Shown: positions 9,370-19,338, counted from the first letter of the stretch. The stretch is 64,000 nucleotides of DNA from Pseudopyrenochaeta lycopersici (GCA_003313425.1 NHZP01000055.1:248001-312000); one strand, 5' to 3'. Made by a program: numbers and translations. The notes: generated from the sequence alone by a model not told the origin.

Positions 9370-11784
9370 ATGGAGCACAAAATATGCTGCTTCTTTGTCG
9401 CTGGACGCTGCTTGAACAGGGAGACATGTCGCTTCCAACATCCTGATACGGTCCCCACCCCTCTCTCTCCCAAACGCAAAGCGGAACCTATCAGCCGCTC
9501 GCAGTCGGGCGGCTCCGTTCCAAAAGCGAAGATACCTTGCAAATTCTATCTCCAAGGCACATGTACCAGGGGAGACTTCTGTACCTTCGAGCATTCAAAC
9601 CCGACTACAGCCACAGCCACAGCCTTCCGTCCCGTATCCAGGGACACTAGGTCGAGCATACCGTGCAGATACTTTCAAAGAAGTATCTGCAAAATGGGAG
9701 AGCTATGCCCCTTCAGTCACGACATTCAAGGTAATCTAGTCATGCCGAAGACGCTGTCGGATCACAGGCCCATCACGGACATTAGCCTCGCTGCATCCAC
9801 TTGGGCGCGCTCCAATCCTTCCTTCAGAGAGCATGATGAAACCAAACTACCAAGGAACATTGGAGGGGCCACCGTGGTTTTTGCTGACGGGGCCACTGTT
9901 TCGACAATCTCTTTGATTTCGGACTTCTCCTCCGTGTCCACATCCGATCTATCTCAACATACATCCGTTCAAGATGTAGTGGACCTCTTGAGCAGCAGGG
10001 GCTTTCCCCAGGTAACTCCCGATTGTATTCGCTTCAAACACATTCCGGAAAAGCTCCATAAGACAGCTGTAATTAAAGTCCGTGATCCAGATTTTGCCAA
10101 CAAGCTTCTCCAGTGCCTTGGGGATACCCCTGTCCGTCTCAGGGATGTGGAAGTTCACGTGTCGAAAATGCAACTTGGAGGGGAGACAGGATCCGGCATG
10201 AATCGGCTCCAGCTCACCGGCGTTACATGTTCATGGTTCAATCCTTCCAAAGTGGCTTATCTCCAATATGAGACGGATTGGAAAGCGAAGCGGGCACTCG
10301 AACGCATCAAGGGCCTGGACTCAAACCAACTCATGGGACGGAAGCTCGATGTCACGTATCAACCAGTTCGGTCCTTGCAAGTGGGCAATCTTGACCTGAA
10401 CACGAATGAAGCGGGACTTCGACGCTTTCTTCCTTCTCCACAGCCCACTAAGGTGACTTGGGGACCTCAATCCCACATGTTCACTGCAAAACAGCTAGAG
10501 GAAAGAGCTATCACGCAACTTCGATCTCACGGTACTCTCATAGAAGAGTGTACTCCCAGTCCCCAAAAGGGGCGAAGTAGAACGAAAATCATCGCCAAGT
10601 TCAGCGAAGCAGAGGCAGCCCGTAATGCGGTCAAGAAGATGCACGAAACCCGTCTCGATCCCGACTCGAATGATAAGATGCAAGTCACTCCTCTCGTGTC
10701 CATCAAATTGTCGGTCTCCTCTCGAATCCTAGCAGCCATTCGACCACAACTCGACCCTCTTGTTGACCAAACATGGCGAGCGGATTACGTTCATATCAAA
10801 AGCTACGAAGCTCTAGGCAAACAATACGCCCAAGTCCGCATTTTTGGTCAGTCTAGAGAACTAGTTGCTAAGGCCAAGTCGGCCGTAGAGAAGCTCCTTG
10901 CTGGCCACATCGCCACCGACGGAAATGGCCCGATCACAGACCCGTTCTACTTCAGACCTTCGTCAAAGAGCTTTCTAGACGATCTCAGAGCCGCACATGG
11001 TGTTTTCACACACCAGGATCTACGTCGATCGGTTCTTCGACTATACGGAGACGACACGGGTATCAAACAAGTCGAACGCGCTCTGGTGGCGAAATGTGCA
11101 GAACTGAAGGAACATTCCCACACCGTAATTCTTGATCCCGAGGCTCTGGCTTTTGCCCTCAAAGGGGGATTTCGACAAATTGTCGCCGCTCTTGGAAAGG
11201 ACAAAGTGAAGCTAGATATCATCAGCAACCCGAAGCGAATCATCGTCGAAGGCTCCACGAAAGATGTGGTCCAGATACAGGAAATCCTCACATCGTGTGC
11301 ATCTCCTTCATTGGAAACACAAATCGCCGGGCTCTCCATCAGCGGGGACGACTCCGAGCTATTCTGCCCGGTCTGCTTCACCCCACCAGAAGCGCCTATC
11401 AAGACGTCATGCGGACACTTCTATTGCAGTTCCTGCCTCGTCTCGCAGTGCACGTCTGCCGATTCTTTCCCGCTCAAATGCCTCGGGGAGGGCGCTGTCT
11501 GTGGCTCTCCAATAACTCTTGCCGACGTGAAGAAAGTTCTTTCTGGGACTGAATACGATAATCTTCTCCAGACATCCCTGACCTCATACCTTCGCAGTCG
11601 AACAACCGAATTCCAATACTGCTCTACACCAGACTGCGACCGCTTCTACAGAATCTCAAACACTGAAAAACCTCGAACCTTTGACTGCGACGGCTGCCTT
11701 AGCTCCATCTGCACAAGCTGCCACCAAAATCCCCACGACGGGCTCACGTGTGAGGCCAACAAAGCTCTGATCAAAGCTGCCTTG
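9370..11784 (+). pseudogene. CCCH / RING-IBR-RING E3 ligase, 5' part, split by retrotransposon
   Basis: An uninterrupted frame of 805 codons from ATG 9370. Three CCCH fingers occupy residues ~5-125 (CKFYLQGTCTRGDFCTFEH and CRYFQRSICKMGELCPFSH are C-x7-C-x5-C-x3-H). The central ~500 residues resemble RNA-binding modules (RRM- or KH-like), though this is uncertain. RING1 begins at ~residue 660 ([21 protein letters not shown]), followed by an IBR domain (YCSTPDCDRFY... CDGCLSSICTSC). The family transfers ubiquitin through a RING2 cysteine. Here RING2 lies beyond the insertion, at 17022-17231, in the same frame once the retrotransposon is discounted. As it stands, translation runs into LTR sequence and stops at 12052-12054, giving a protein without RING2. 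Confidence 0.85.
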
Positions 11785-11957
11785 TGTGAGCGGTCTCTAG
11801 TAACTGGATTCCAGCTATCTAGTCCAGATGCTATCTACAACCAAGATAGGAAGAAAAGAGGAGAATTGGGTGCCACGCGAGGTACAAAGTTTTCCGTGCA
11901 CGAGCCGTATATCCGTGCACGACGGCGCAGCCTCGAGCACTGGCCTAGCCCGTTACA
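11785..11957 (-). repeat. 3' LTR of the chromovirus
   Basis: 173 bp, beginning TGTGAGCGGTC and ending CCCGTTACA on the plus strand. Identical to the copy at 16844-17016. The stop codon of pol (11958-11960) directly abuts it. Confidence 0.95.
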
Positions 11958-14900
11958 TTACCCCCCTCCTCCCTTTCTGCGCGTCTTCGTCCATAGCTTC
12001 CATGCCTCAGTCTTACGCACATTCTCAACTGGCTCCCAGGTTGGGTCCGCATAGTCAACCCACTTCACACGTGCTTCTTTAAAGTGTCTTCGGCCCCGCC
12101 TTGTAGCCCTTTCGTCTAATATTCGCTCAACTAGCCAGGCTTCCTCTCCGTCAATAAGTAAGGGCCCTGGTTGGCTGTCCCCAGTCTTCTGGGATGGGAG
12201 GGGATCGTTTGGTGCAGGCCGTAGTACATCAACGTGGAAAACGGGATGTATCCTACCAGGAACGTCAAGCTTATATGCGTGGGAGCTAACTTGTCGTACA
12301 ACTCGGTACTTGCCATGCAACCAGTCTAGCTTCTTCGAGGGTCTTGATGTTTTTACATTCCTCAGGTTAAGGAATACCCAGTCTCCCTCCTTGTACTGCG
12401 GTGCTGCTGTTCGGGTTCTGTTAGCTTGGTGTTGTTGTTTCTCCTGTGCCATAGCTATTGCAGCTTGGGCCCATTCTGTTGCGTCTTGAAGTCTTTTAAG
12501 GAAATCTTCTGCTAGTACTTCGCCATCCTTCTTTGTTCGGTCCTGGATTGTGCGCTCTTCAACAAGCTGTATTGGCTCGTTATGGTATCCGTGCATAAAG
12601 AAAAAAGGGCTTAGTCCTGTAGATGATGCCTCTCGGTTGTTGATCGCTCCCATAATAATAGGCAGGAGTGTTGACCAGTTCTCCTGCGTGTAGGTTGCCC
12701 AAATGCGAATCATCTTCTCAATCTCTTGGTTCATCCGTTCAGTAGCACCATCAGTTTGTGGGTGATAAGCAGTTGATAGTCGTTGCTCGATATTTAAGAG
12801 TCTGCAAAAATATCTCCATAGATCGCTGACAAATTGAGGGCCTCTATCGCTCGTGATTGCAGTAGGGATGCCATGAATTGGGTAGTGGCGTTCAAAGAGC
12901 CTTTGTGCGACTGCTTCAGCGGAGAGATCGTGCATACTCTCTAGTTCTACTCCTTTTGTAAGCCGATCTGTCAGAACCATGCAGCTTGGAGCATTGTCTC
13001 GCCCTGATAGCGGCAAGTCCGTGATAAAGTCGATGGAGATTTCCCCCCAGATACGTTCAGGTATTGGCATTGGCTTGAGGAGGCCCTTCTTCGTCTCCCT
13101 CCATATAGTGTTTCTCCCGCACACTTCGCAGTTTCGAACAAATTGTCGCACGTCACTCGCAGCACCCGACCAAAAGAACTGCCTTGATAGGATTGCGTAG
13201 GTGAGATCTCTCCCAGGGTGTCCAGTAATATGCGAGTCGTGGATATTTTGAATGATCTGGGTGCGTAGTGGTTCGCAATTTGGAATCCAGATCCTTCCTC
13301 GAAATCGTAGCAAGCCTCTCTCGTCCACGGAGCATTCCGCCATGCTTACGGATTTCTCTTTCTGCAGATCTACTGGAAGGTTTCTCTCTTTGCGTATTAC
13401 CAGGGTAGTGAGCTCTCGGTAGAGTTTGTCCTGCTGTCGACTCTTATGCCATAGTTCTTGCATTTGGTCATCTTCGAACAGTCGTACACTCTTCGCAAAA
13501 TCGATATTGGTTAGTGATGAGGCGAGAGATAGGACTTGAGTGTTCCTGAGGTGCTTATTCTGAAAGAGCCGTTTGAACCGAGATCGGAGGCGTTCGTCGT
13601 CATAGTTGGCGGGCAGGTCCTGTTCTCGTCGTGACAATGCGTCAGGCTTTCCCATCATCTTCCCGGGCTTCCATTCGAGGGTGAAGTTGAACCTTGAGAG
13701 GAATTCTGACCAGCGCACTTGTCTCTCTGATAGTTGTCTCTCAGTGTAAAAGTATTTCAGGTTCTTGTGATCAGTTAAGATAGTGAAGTGCTTAACCATG
13801 TGCAACTCTGGCTCCCAGGCTTCCAAACAACGGACGATAGCAAGGAGCTCCTTATCGTGGATTGGGTAATTAGCTTCTGTCGCTGAGTGCTTCTTAGAAT
13901 AATAAGCAACAGGTTGCCAATTGCTGTTCTTGTCCTTCTGTAAGAGTAAGCCACCAGTAGCGTGTCCAGACGAATCTGCTTCCAACAAGGTCTCCTTTTC
14001 TGGATCAAAATGAGCCAATATTGGTGCTGTGATAAGGAGCTCTTTGATCTTCTCAAATGCTTCTTGACACGCTTCGTCCCATCGGAAGGGGACGTCCTTT
14101 CTTGTTAGATTAGTGAGGGGTTCAGCGATATCGGAGAACTCTGGTATAAAAACTCGGTAAAAGTTGGCGAATCCAATAAACCCTCGTACGGCCTTCACGG
14201 ACGATGGCGTGGCCCAATCACGTATGGCGGCAATCTTGTCGGGGTCAACTCGTATTCCGACTTCTGCCTCAATAATGTATCCAAGGTATTTGACTCTCTT
14301 AGTTTCGAACTCACACTTGTCAATATCAATCTGGAGTCCGGCGTCCATCAGACGTTGAAGGACTCTTCCAACCTTCTGCCGGTGGTCTTGGAGGGACCCT
14401 GAGGAGTAAATCAGGATGTCGTCGATGTATGCAGATACAAAGTCGTCCAAGTAATCCTGCAGAACACTATTTATATACCGCTGAAAGGCAGCGGGTGCTC
14501 CTGTTAATCCAAAAGGAACTACGCGCCATTCGAACAATCCGTATCTCGTCCGGAAGGCTGTTTTCCATTCTTCTCCTTTCGCTAGTCGTATCTTGTGGAA
14601 TGCTGCAATGACGTCAAGCTTCGTGAACCATCGCGCCTTCGCTACGTTTCTCAATGTTTCAGTGAACAACGGGAGTGGGTAGCGGTCCTTCTTAGTGATG
14701 TTGTTCAGGCCACGATAGTCTACGCAGAATCGGACTCCTCCTCCGGGCTTTTTGACCATTAACACTGGCGCGGCAGCCGGCGAGTTGCTGGCTCGAATGA
14801 ACTCTTTATCTAACAGCTCAGTGAGAGTCTTCCTTAATACGAGCAGTTCTTCTCGGCCCATGCCGTAGAGAGGTCCCCAAGGAATCGTTTTTTCAGATCC

Positions 14901-15644
14901 GTTCTGGTCTTTCTCAATCTCAATGTGCAGATCGACACCCTCCCTGTGAGGTGGTAGCTTCTCCGCTAGGTGCTGATCAAAAGCCTTCAACCACTTCTGG
15001 TAATGAGGTGGCAGTTTGACCTTAGGGTCCGATCGTTTGCGTGGCTTCAGAGCTTTCTCGATATCTGCGATCGAGACAGCGTATACTCCTGTATCAAGAT
15101 TGATACCTTCCTGTCGGTTCTTCCTACGATTTCTTCTTACTTCAGCCAGAAACGCACTAGCTATAAGTTGTGCGGCCTTGAACTGGGGCGGCCTGCGCAA
15201 CGTCTTCTTGCGGTTCCAAACGCGGATGCCAGACACGCCGATGTCCAAGCAGCCCCGTCTTGTAGAGATAGTGACATCAGCATCTTCTAGCCATGGGTTT
15301 CCGAGGATTAGGTCGTACGTGAGGCCAGGGACTACGTAAAAGAAGATGCGCTCCTGCTGGTGTCCATCTATATCGATTGAGGCGTAGGTGATAGTGTTCA
15401 GGATTGTCGTTGATTCTGCGTTCTTCCCTGCGGCTCCTTCTAACCGGCGCGGTGCTATCTTCAACGATGGCAATCTCAGAGATTGAAAGAGTCGTTCACT
15501 TATAGCGGAGTAGCAAAGGCAGCCTGAGTCTACGAGACCGGTAACGAAGTCAGTTCCATTAAGTCTAACGTCCACTAAAAAGGGGTCACCGTCCATCTTT
15601 GCTCTTCCTTCCTCTTTCCATTCTCTCTGAGCTGCCACGTAGTC
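11958..15644 (-). CDS. pol: Chromovirus Pol (protease-RT-RNase H-integrase-chromodomain)
   Basis: About 1226 intact codons. Visible in order: aspartic protease DSG (VDSGCLCYS, ~residue 37); RT with YIDD at ~406 (SAYIDDILIYSS); RNase H (LLEADSSGHATGGLLLQ); an integrase zinc region (HDSHITGHPGRD... CEVCGRNT, ~800); the integrase catalytic core (EISIDFITDLP, TSDRGPQFVSD, HPQTDGATERMNQ); the GPY-type region; and a C-terminal chromodomain (WLVERILDERATRRGRRHF... VKWVDYADPTWEPVENV). The frame is the same as gag and follows its TAG directly (TAG GAC TAC GTG GCA). The first ATG is at 15596. Expression is therefore either UAG readthrough or reinitiation. The chromodomain class usually targets integration by binding histone marks. 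Confidence 0.92.
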   Translation of the reverse strand, partial: DYVAAQREWKEEGRAKMDGDPFLVDVRLNGTDFVTGLVDSGCLCYSAISERLFQSLRLPSLKIAPRRLEGAAGKNAESTTILNTITYASIDIDGHQQERIFFYVVPGLTYDLILGNPWLEDADVTISTRRGCLDIGVSGIRVWNRKKTLRRPPQFKAAQLIASAFLAEVRRNRRKNRQEGINLDTGVYAVSIADIEKALKPRKRSDPKVKLPPHYQKWLKAFDQHLAEKLPPHREGVDLHIEIEKDQNGSEKTIPWGPLYGMGREELLVLRKTLTELLDKEFIRASNSPAAAPVLMVKKPGGGVRFCVDYRGLNNITKKDRYPLPLFTETLRNVAKARWFTKLDVIAAFHKIRLAKGEEWKTAFRTRYGLFEWRVVPFGLTGAPAAFQRYINSVLQDYLDDFVSAYIDDILIYSSGSLQDHRQKVGRVLQRLMDAGLQIDIDKCEFETKRVKYLGYIIEAEVGIRVDPDKIAAIRDWATPSSVKAVRGFIGFANFYRVFIPEFSDIAEPLTNLTRKDVPFRWDEACQEAFEKIKELLITAPILAHFDPEKETLLEADSSGHATGGLLLQKDKNSNWQPVAYYSKKHSATEANYPIHDKELLAIVRCLEAWEPELHMVKHFTILTDHKNLKYFYTERQLSERQVRWSEFLSRFNFTLEWKPGKMMGKPDALSRREQDLPANYDDERLRSRFKRLFQNKHLRNTQVLSLASSLTNIDFAKSVRLFEDDQMQELWHKSRQQDKLYRELTTLVIRKERNLPVDLQKEKSVSMAECSVDERGLLRFRGRIWIPNCEPLRTQIIQNIHDSHITGHPGRDLTYAILSRQFFWSGAASDVRQFVRNCEVCGRNTIWRETKKGLLKPMPIPERIWGEISIDFITDLPLSGRDNAPSCMVLTDRLTKGVELESMHDLSAEAVAQRLFERHYPIHGIPTAITSDRGPQFVSDLWRYFCRLLNIEQRLSTAYHPQTDGATERMNQEIEKMIRIWATYTQENWSTLLPIIMGAINNREASSTGLSPFFFMHGYHNEPIQLVEERTIQDRTKKDGEVLAEDFLKRLQDATEWAQAAIAMAQEKQQHQANRTRTAAPQYKEGDWVFLNLRNVKTSRPSKKLDWLHGKYRVVRQVSSHAYKLDVPGRIHPVFHVDVLRPAPNDPLPSQKTGDSQPGPLLIDGEEAWLVERILDERATRRGRRHFKEARVKWVDYADPTWEPVENVRKTEAWKLWTKTRRKGGGG
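11961..11976 (-). promoter_or_regulatory. Polypurine tract for plus-strand priming
   Basis: On the element's sense strand an uninterrupted A/G run (AAAGGGAGGAGGGGGG) lies just before the 3' LTR and overlaps the last codons of pol. Position and composition fit a polypurine tract. Confidence 0.75.
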
Positions 15645-16799
15645 CTATTGCTCTTTGTCAGCTTCGTCTAGCTCGTCTTCAATAGCAGCGCTTGTAACCG
15701 CGGCGCTTAACGCGGCTTTGACGCTGGTGTACATTGGTCGGATAGCGGCTGCTAGCGGGCATGTTACTATTCGGCACCGGCTGCGGCCGCATCGAAGGCA
15801 ACGCCCTTCACGGCGTCGAGCGTCAATCTCTTCCTGGCCAACCCACTTTGCTCGTTTCCCAAGTAGCTCTTGGTCTTCCGGACGCTTTGAAGGGTATCCG
15901 TTTACGTTGCCTTTGTCGCGGAGGCGGACAGTGTTCACTTGGGTTGGAGTAGGTGGTGTTGGTTCCCATTCCATCATGTCTTCGCGGTTGAATTGCATGG
16001 CGGCCTTGCTACTAGTAGTTGTTGGCAACGTAGGTACTTGGGCGTCTCTGATAACGCTTCTCTTCTTCGTCCACTGGCCATATAGCTCCATGTCGTTACT
16101 TAGGTTTGCGCACTTTTGGACAAATCCCATATATGTATGGTTGTCGCCTCCTGATGTACCTACTAGCTTGTCTCTCATCTTGTTGTTGAGCGCGTTGCGC
16201 AGATAGGATGTCTTAGCGACGTCGTCCCATCCCTCTGCGTCAGCGTTGGCTATCTCCCTTTCGAACCGGGGGTAGAAGGATATGAAGGTCTCGTCTTCTT
16301 TCTGGCGAATGGAATGTAGATTCTGGATTGCTTTTTCTTTCCGGTTGCGCTCACCGTAGAGGAGGTCAAGACGGTGAAGAAGTTCGCGAGGATTTGGAGA
16401 CTCTTGTTTGTTTGCCATCTCGTAGTATGTAGTAACGTTGATTTTTGCTGTTCCTTCAAGGCGTGCATAGATATAGCGTAGTTGAGCCTTCGAGCTCCCT
16501 ATAGCTCGCGCATCTTCTTCAATCTTAGCTTCCATCTCTAGCTTCCATCCTCGCCATTGTGATTTGTTGCCGCTGAACATTGGAGGGTGGGGAAGGCGTG
16601 ACTTCACAGTTACCGGGGTAGGTTCGGGCGACGGCGTTGGGGCGGCAGTGGCGCGTGGTGTAAGTTCAGGCGTATTAGATGGCTGCTGTAACTGCGTTTC
16701 CAATCGGATGCTTATATCGTCGAGTTTGGCGAACAACTGCTGGACTAGTTGGTCCATGTTATTAAGCCGCATATTGACTTCTTCGGTAGGGTCCTGCAT
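15645..16799 (-). CDS. gag: Chromovirus Gag
   Basis: 384 residues from ATG 16799, only 44 bases inside the 5' LTR. It contains a retrotransposon-gag core (SRLPHPPMFSGNKSQWRGWK, then LYGERNRKEKAIQNLHSIRQ and FISFYPRFEREIANADAEGW). Near the C-terminus is a zinc-knuckle-like motif CLRCGRSRCRIVTC with spacing C-x2-C-x4-C-x4-C, where the usual His is Cys. It ends in a TAG at 15645-15647 that is in frame with pol. No frameshift or other stop is seen. Confidence 0.88.
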   Translation of the reverse strand: MQDPTEEVNMRLNNMDQLVQQLFAKLDDISIRLETQLQQPSNTPELTPRATAAPTPSPEPTPVTVKSRLPHPPMFSGNKSQWRGWKLEMEAKIEEDARAIGSSKAQLRYIYARLEGTAKINVTTYYEMANKQESPNPRELLHRLDLLYGERNRKEKAIQNLHSIRQKEDETFISFYPRFEREIANADAEGWDDVAKTSYLRNALNNKMRDKLVGTSGGDNHTYMGFVQKCANLSNDMELYGQWTKKRSVIRDAQVPTLPTTTSSKAAMQFNREDMMEWEPTPPTPTQVNTVRLRDKGNVNGYPSKRPEDQELLGKRAKWVGQEEIDARRREGRCLRCGRSRCRIVTCPLAAAIRPMYTSVKAALSAAVTSAAIEDELDEADKEQ

Positions 16800-16831
16800 A
16801 ATGCTTTTTCAGTGTCCTCGTCAGCTGCGAG

Positions 16832-16843
16832 ATCTTGGTTGTA
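16832..16843 (-). promoter_or_regulatory. Self-complementary primer-binding site
   Basis: The 12 bases directly inside the 5' LTR read TACAACCAAGAT on the sense strand. The exact complement, ATCTTGGTTGTA, occurs inside the LTR at 16906-16895. This geometry matches self-priming as known for Tf1/sushi-type elements, in which the 5' end of the transcript folds onto the primer site. It places the predicted transcription start at or near 16906. No tRNA match is required. Confidence 0.7.
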
Positions 16844-17016
16844 TGTGAGCGGTCTCTAGTAACTGGATTCCAGCTATCTAGTCCAGATGCTATCTACAAC
16901 CAAGATAGGAAGAAAAGAGGAGAATTGGGTGCCACGCGAGGTACAAAGTTTTCCGTGCACGAGCCGTATATCCGTGCACGACGGCGCAGCCTCGAGCACT
17001 GGCCTAGCCCGTTACA
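16844..17016 (-). repeat. 5' LTR of the chromovirus
   Basis: 173 bp, identical to the 3' LTR. On the sense strand it carries a TATA-like GATATACGG flanked by two copies of CGTGCACGG. The predicted transcript start lies at 16906, leaving U3 of ~110 and R-U5 of ~63 bases. The start is also within a small hairpin (CTATCT ... AGATAG). Confidence 0.92.
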
Positions 17017-17021
17017 CCTTG

Positions 17022-17231
17022 GAGGGAGACGAAGAACTCGCGAAGTGGAAAAAAGACAATGATGTGCGAGACTGCCCCAAGTGCGGGGTGCCGATTGAGA
17101 AAGCGTTTGGTTGCAATCACATGGAATGCATCTCGTGCCGGATCCACATCTGCTGGTTCTGTATGAAGACGTTTGGTAGCGGGGGAGAGACCTACAAACA
17201 CATGGAGCGGACACATGGCAACATTCAGTAA
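17022..17231 (+). pseudogene. E3 ligase, 3' part carrying RING2
   Basis: After the second CCTTG, the frame of the E3-ligase gene resumes (EGDEELAKWKKDNDVRD) into RING2, CPKCGVPIEKAFGCNHMEC then CISCRIHICWFC, and stops at TAA 17229-17231. The Cys in GCNHMEC is at the position of the catalytic cysteine in RBR ligases. Joined in frame at the target site, the undisrupted protein would be about 874 residues. This exon-sized piece has no start of its own and is 5.2 kb from the rest. Confidence 0.85.
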
Positions 17232-17956
17232 GGGATGACGGTTCAATGTAGGTGGTGAGTCAAGGGTATAAATTGGGTCTCTTGCTATTCGGAAATTGTA
17301 GCTGGTGATGGCTTCTTATTCTTACAACCTAAGACGATGATGGGAAATCTTCTCTACATACGGACAAATTCCGTAAGGTTTTTTTTCAGCGTTAAGAGCG
17401 AAGTATAAGATGCCGACGAGAATGCTTGTTCCCTCGGGCTGTTCGTGCCCTGCCCTCTGTTAGCGTATTACAATGCCTAATAAGCTTCAACAATGCTAAC
17501 TTCTTTATACCCTATATATTACCATGGTGCACCTCTACAACTCTCTAGATGAATCACCTATATGGACTTACCACAGCACTTCTGTCCTGTTTGCGATTCC
17601 TATCAACCGTTATCTGAGTTTCAGACGAATCATGTTGGTGCCCGCCTTGTGGGTGGGATGTGTTAAGATATGGCCAAACGGAGAGGAAAGGTTGTGAGGA
17701 CGGTGTTGGAATGTGTAGTGATTTTGTAGATCTGGTATTTTCTTAGAGTGTTCCTTGCGGTTTCGAAGCATCGTCTCGGCCTTTCACATATAGTCCTGCA
17801 CAGACACAAGCTTCCGCATATGAAACGCACCAACGTTGAATCAGTGCTGTATAGAAACATGTCAGTTTCAATAGTTTTTTTAGAAACAGAAACGGCTCAG
17901 CGTATCAGTTTCAGAAACCTGGAGTCCGTTTCAGTTTCATATGTTTCAATACCTTT
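17232..17956. other. Intergenic, 3' flank of the E3-ligase gene
   Basis: No credible reading frame or repeat recognised. Composition is ordinary. Confidence 0.4.
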
Positions 17957-18074
17957 TGTCAGATTGTCAGATACAAGATGCGTGCCCGGAAAGAGTATGC
18001 TGTTAGATCTACAGCACAGCAGCGAGGGTACGCGATACTGTATTGTAGTACAAAGCTCGGGTGTACCCACTTGG

Positions 18075-18105
<31 letters not shown>

Positions 18106-18193
18106 CATAAAAGGAGAAAAATAGGGAACAAAAATCAAATCAATCAATTTCTCATCCATGCTTCTGACCAAAGAGATTCATTAAATTCTGACA
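17957..18193 (+). mobile_element. Solo LTR with 5-bp target duplication
   Basis: Starts TGTCAGATTGTCAGATAC, ends AAATTCTGACA, and is flanked on both sides by CCTTT (17952-17956 and 18194-18198). It contains a TATA-like ACATAAAAGG and a CTCGGGTGTA core shared with the LTRs at 22023, 22393 and 25045. A (CA)n run of about 14 units sits at 18075-18103 where the other copies have only 3-4. No internal region is present. Confidence 0.8.
18075..18103 (+). repeat. (CA)n microsatellite within the solo LTR
   Basis: About 14.5 CA units. The homologous position in the 25045 copy has only a short GTGTGTG run, so it is an expansion specific to this LTR. Confidence 0.9.
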
Positions 18194-18412
18194 CCTTTAC
18201 ACGTGACAGCGCGTCAGGCATCGGCGCGTCGCTTGAATGTGTGAAAACAATATGTGAAACGAACCCTGTAGCAGATATCCACCATCGCAGGTGACGATGT
18301 GGTCAAGATAGCTCGTTCTACTTCAGCCCTCGTCTTAGTGGTTATAGAGCCCCTTTTCACATGGTTCGAAAGGTCCACTCAGCATGTATAACAGAGAGTT
18401 AAGGTAGACACA

Positions 18413-18975
18413 ATGAATTCAAGCAAGTTTGGACGAGCCGTCCACCACCAGTTCGACGCAACGAATCCACTATCCATCCGGATATATATTGCAATTGCTG
18501 CAATGTCAAACAAAGCTCCGTCCTTCCTGGAATTGTGTTCTGATAGTGATTCTAACCTCTCAGATCTTCATGAATCCTGGCTGGACACGGCCAGTCAAGG
18601 AAAACGCCGTCGCGAAGACTCCGCCATACTTGAAAACAGCCGCAAGCAACGCCGTAAAACAGCAGAGAACACCTGGTCTTTCGCGCGCGACCCGAAGCCT
18701 AATGAGCCTATTCGTGATAAACATGGTCATCAAATCTGGTACTGTGCGCGCTGCAGTTATAAGACGCCAAACTTGAAACGCGTACGCGAGCACCTGACAA
18801 ACAAACACAGTATCCGTGCCAAGGAGGAATTGAGACCAAAAGAAGCGGCGAAGCGGGCTACACTTGAGGATATATTTGGCAAGCAGATGGAGCGTCAGGA
18901 AGGCAGAAATTTTGAGCAAGAAAAACACCTCTTGGATGCGATTAATAAACCCGCGTTCAATGAAGCACTTGCGAG
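18413..18975 (+). pseudogene. BED-finger hAT transposase N-terminal fragment
   Basis: ATG 18413 opens a frame with a Ser-rich N-terminus, then the BED-like finger IWYCARCSYKTPNLKRVREHL...KHS. This is close in layout to the finger of the hAT-C transposase (IWYCADLGCNTP). It ends in FNEALAS, where homologous FQEALAR-type sequence of hAT-C continues into the catalytic part. Here the frame is cut by the left end of hAT-B at 18976, and the apparent stop at 19012 lies in hAT-B. The remainder of this transposase is not found to the right of hAT-B. Confidence 0.65.
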
Positions 18976-19338
18976 CAGAGTTCGTAACAATCAAACTATT
19001 TGGGAAACTTGATTGTTCAACTTGGTGCCAAGCCAATTCAATCAACTCAAGTTTGGATAGAAAACTTGATTGGGAAACTTGAATAACTTAGGAGCCCGTG
19101 CATATTATCCGTATACGGTAATGTGTGAACCTAGGGATTAATATTGTTATACGATTTTTAGTGTTGCAGTTGGCAGTAGGCCTGTTCTTAGTATCCTACG
19201 CGCCTAAGTAACGCGTTTCTGTATAGAATACCGCGCCTATTACTGTTCTACGCCTATCACGACGTCTATATCCCTACGCCTTAGTGTTATTGTTTTTATA
19301 GTCCTCGTTGTCGTCGCCGCCGTTGCCTACTACCTATT

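Larger units (their letters stand above)
11785..17016 (-). mobile_element. Full-length Ty3/gypsy chromovirus retrotransposon
   Basis: The element is 5232 bp. Two 173-bp LTRs are base-for-base identical by my reading and have TG...CA ends. It is flanked by the 5-bp duplication CCTTG (11780-11784 and 17017-17021). Gag and pol are open on the minus strand, and pol keeps protease, reverse transcriptase, RNase H, integrase and chromodomain. Identical LTRs and open frames indicate a very recent insertion of a potentially active element. It disrupts the E3-ligase gene in antisense orientation. Confidence 0.95.

Noticed and set aside
9370..12054. A complete 894-residue E3 ligase gene ending at 12054
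   Set aside because: The last 90 codons are LTR and retrotransposon sequence. The true continuation is at 17022, after the matching target duplication.
18075..18103. CRISPR-like or telomeric repeat
   Set aside because: It is a simple CA microsatellite inside a solo LTR. No CRISPR array or telomere repeat is seen anywhere in the window.
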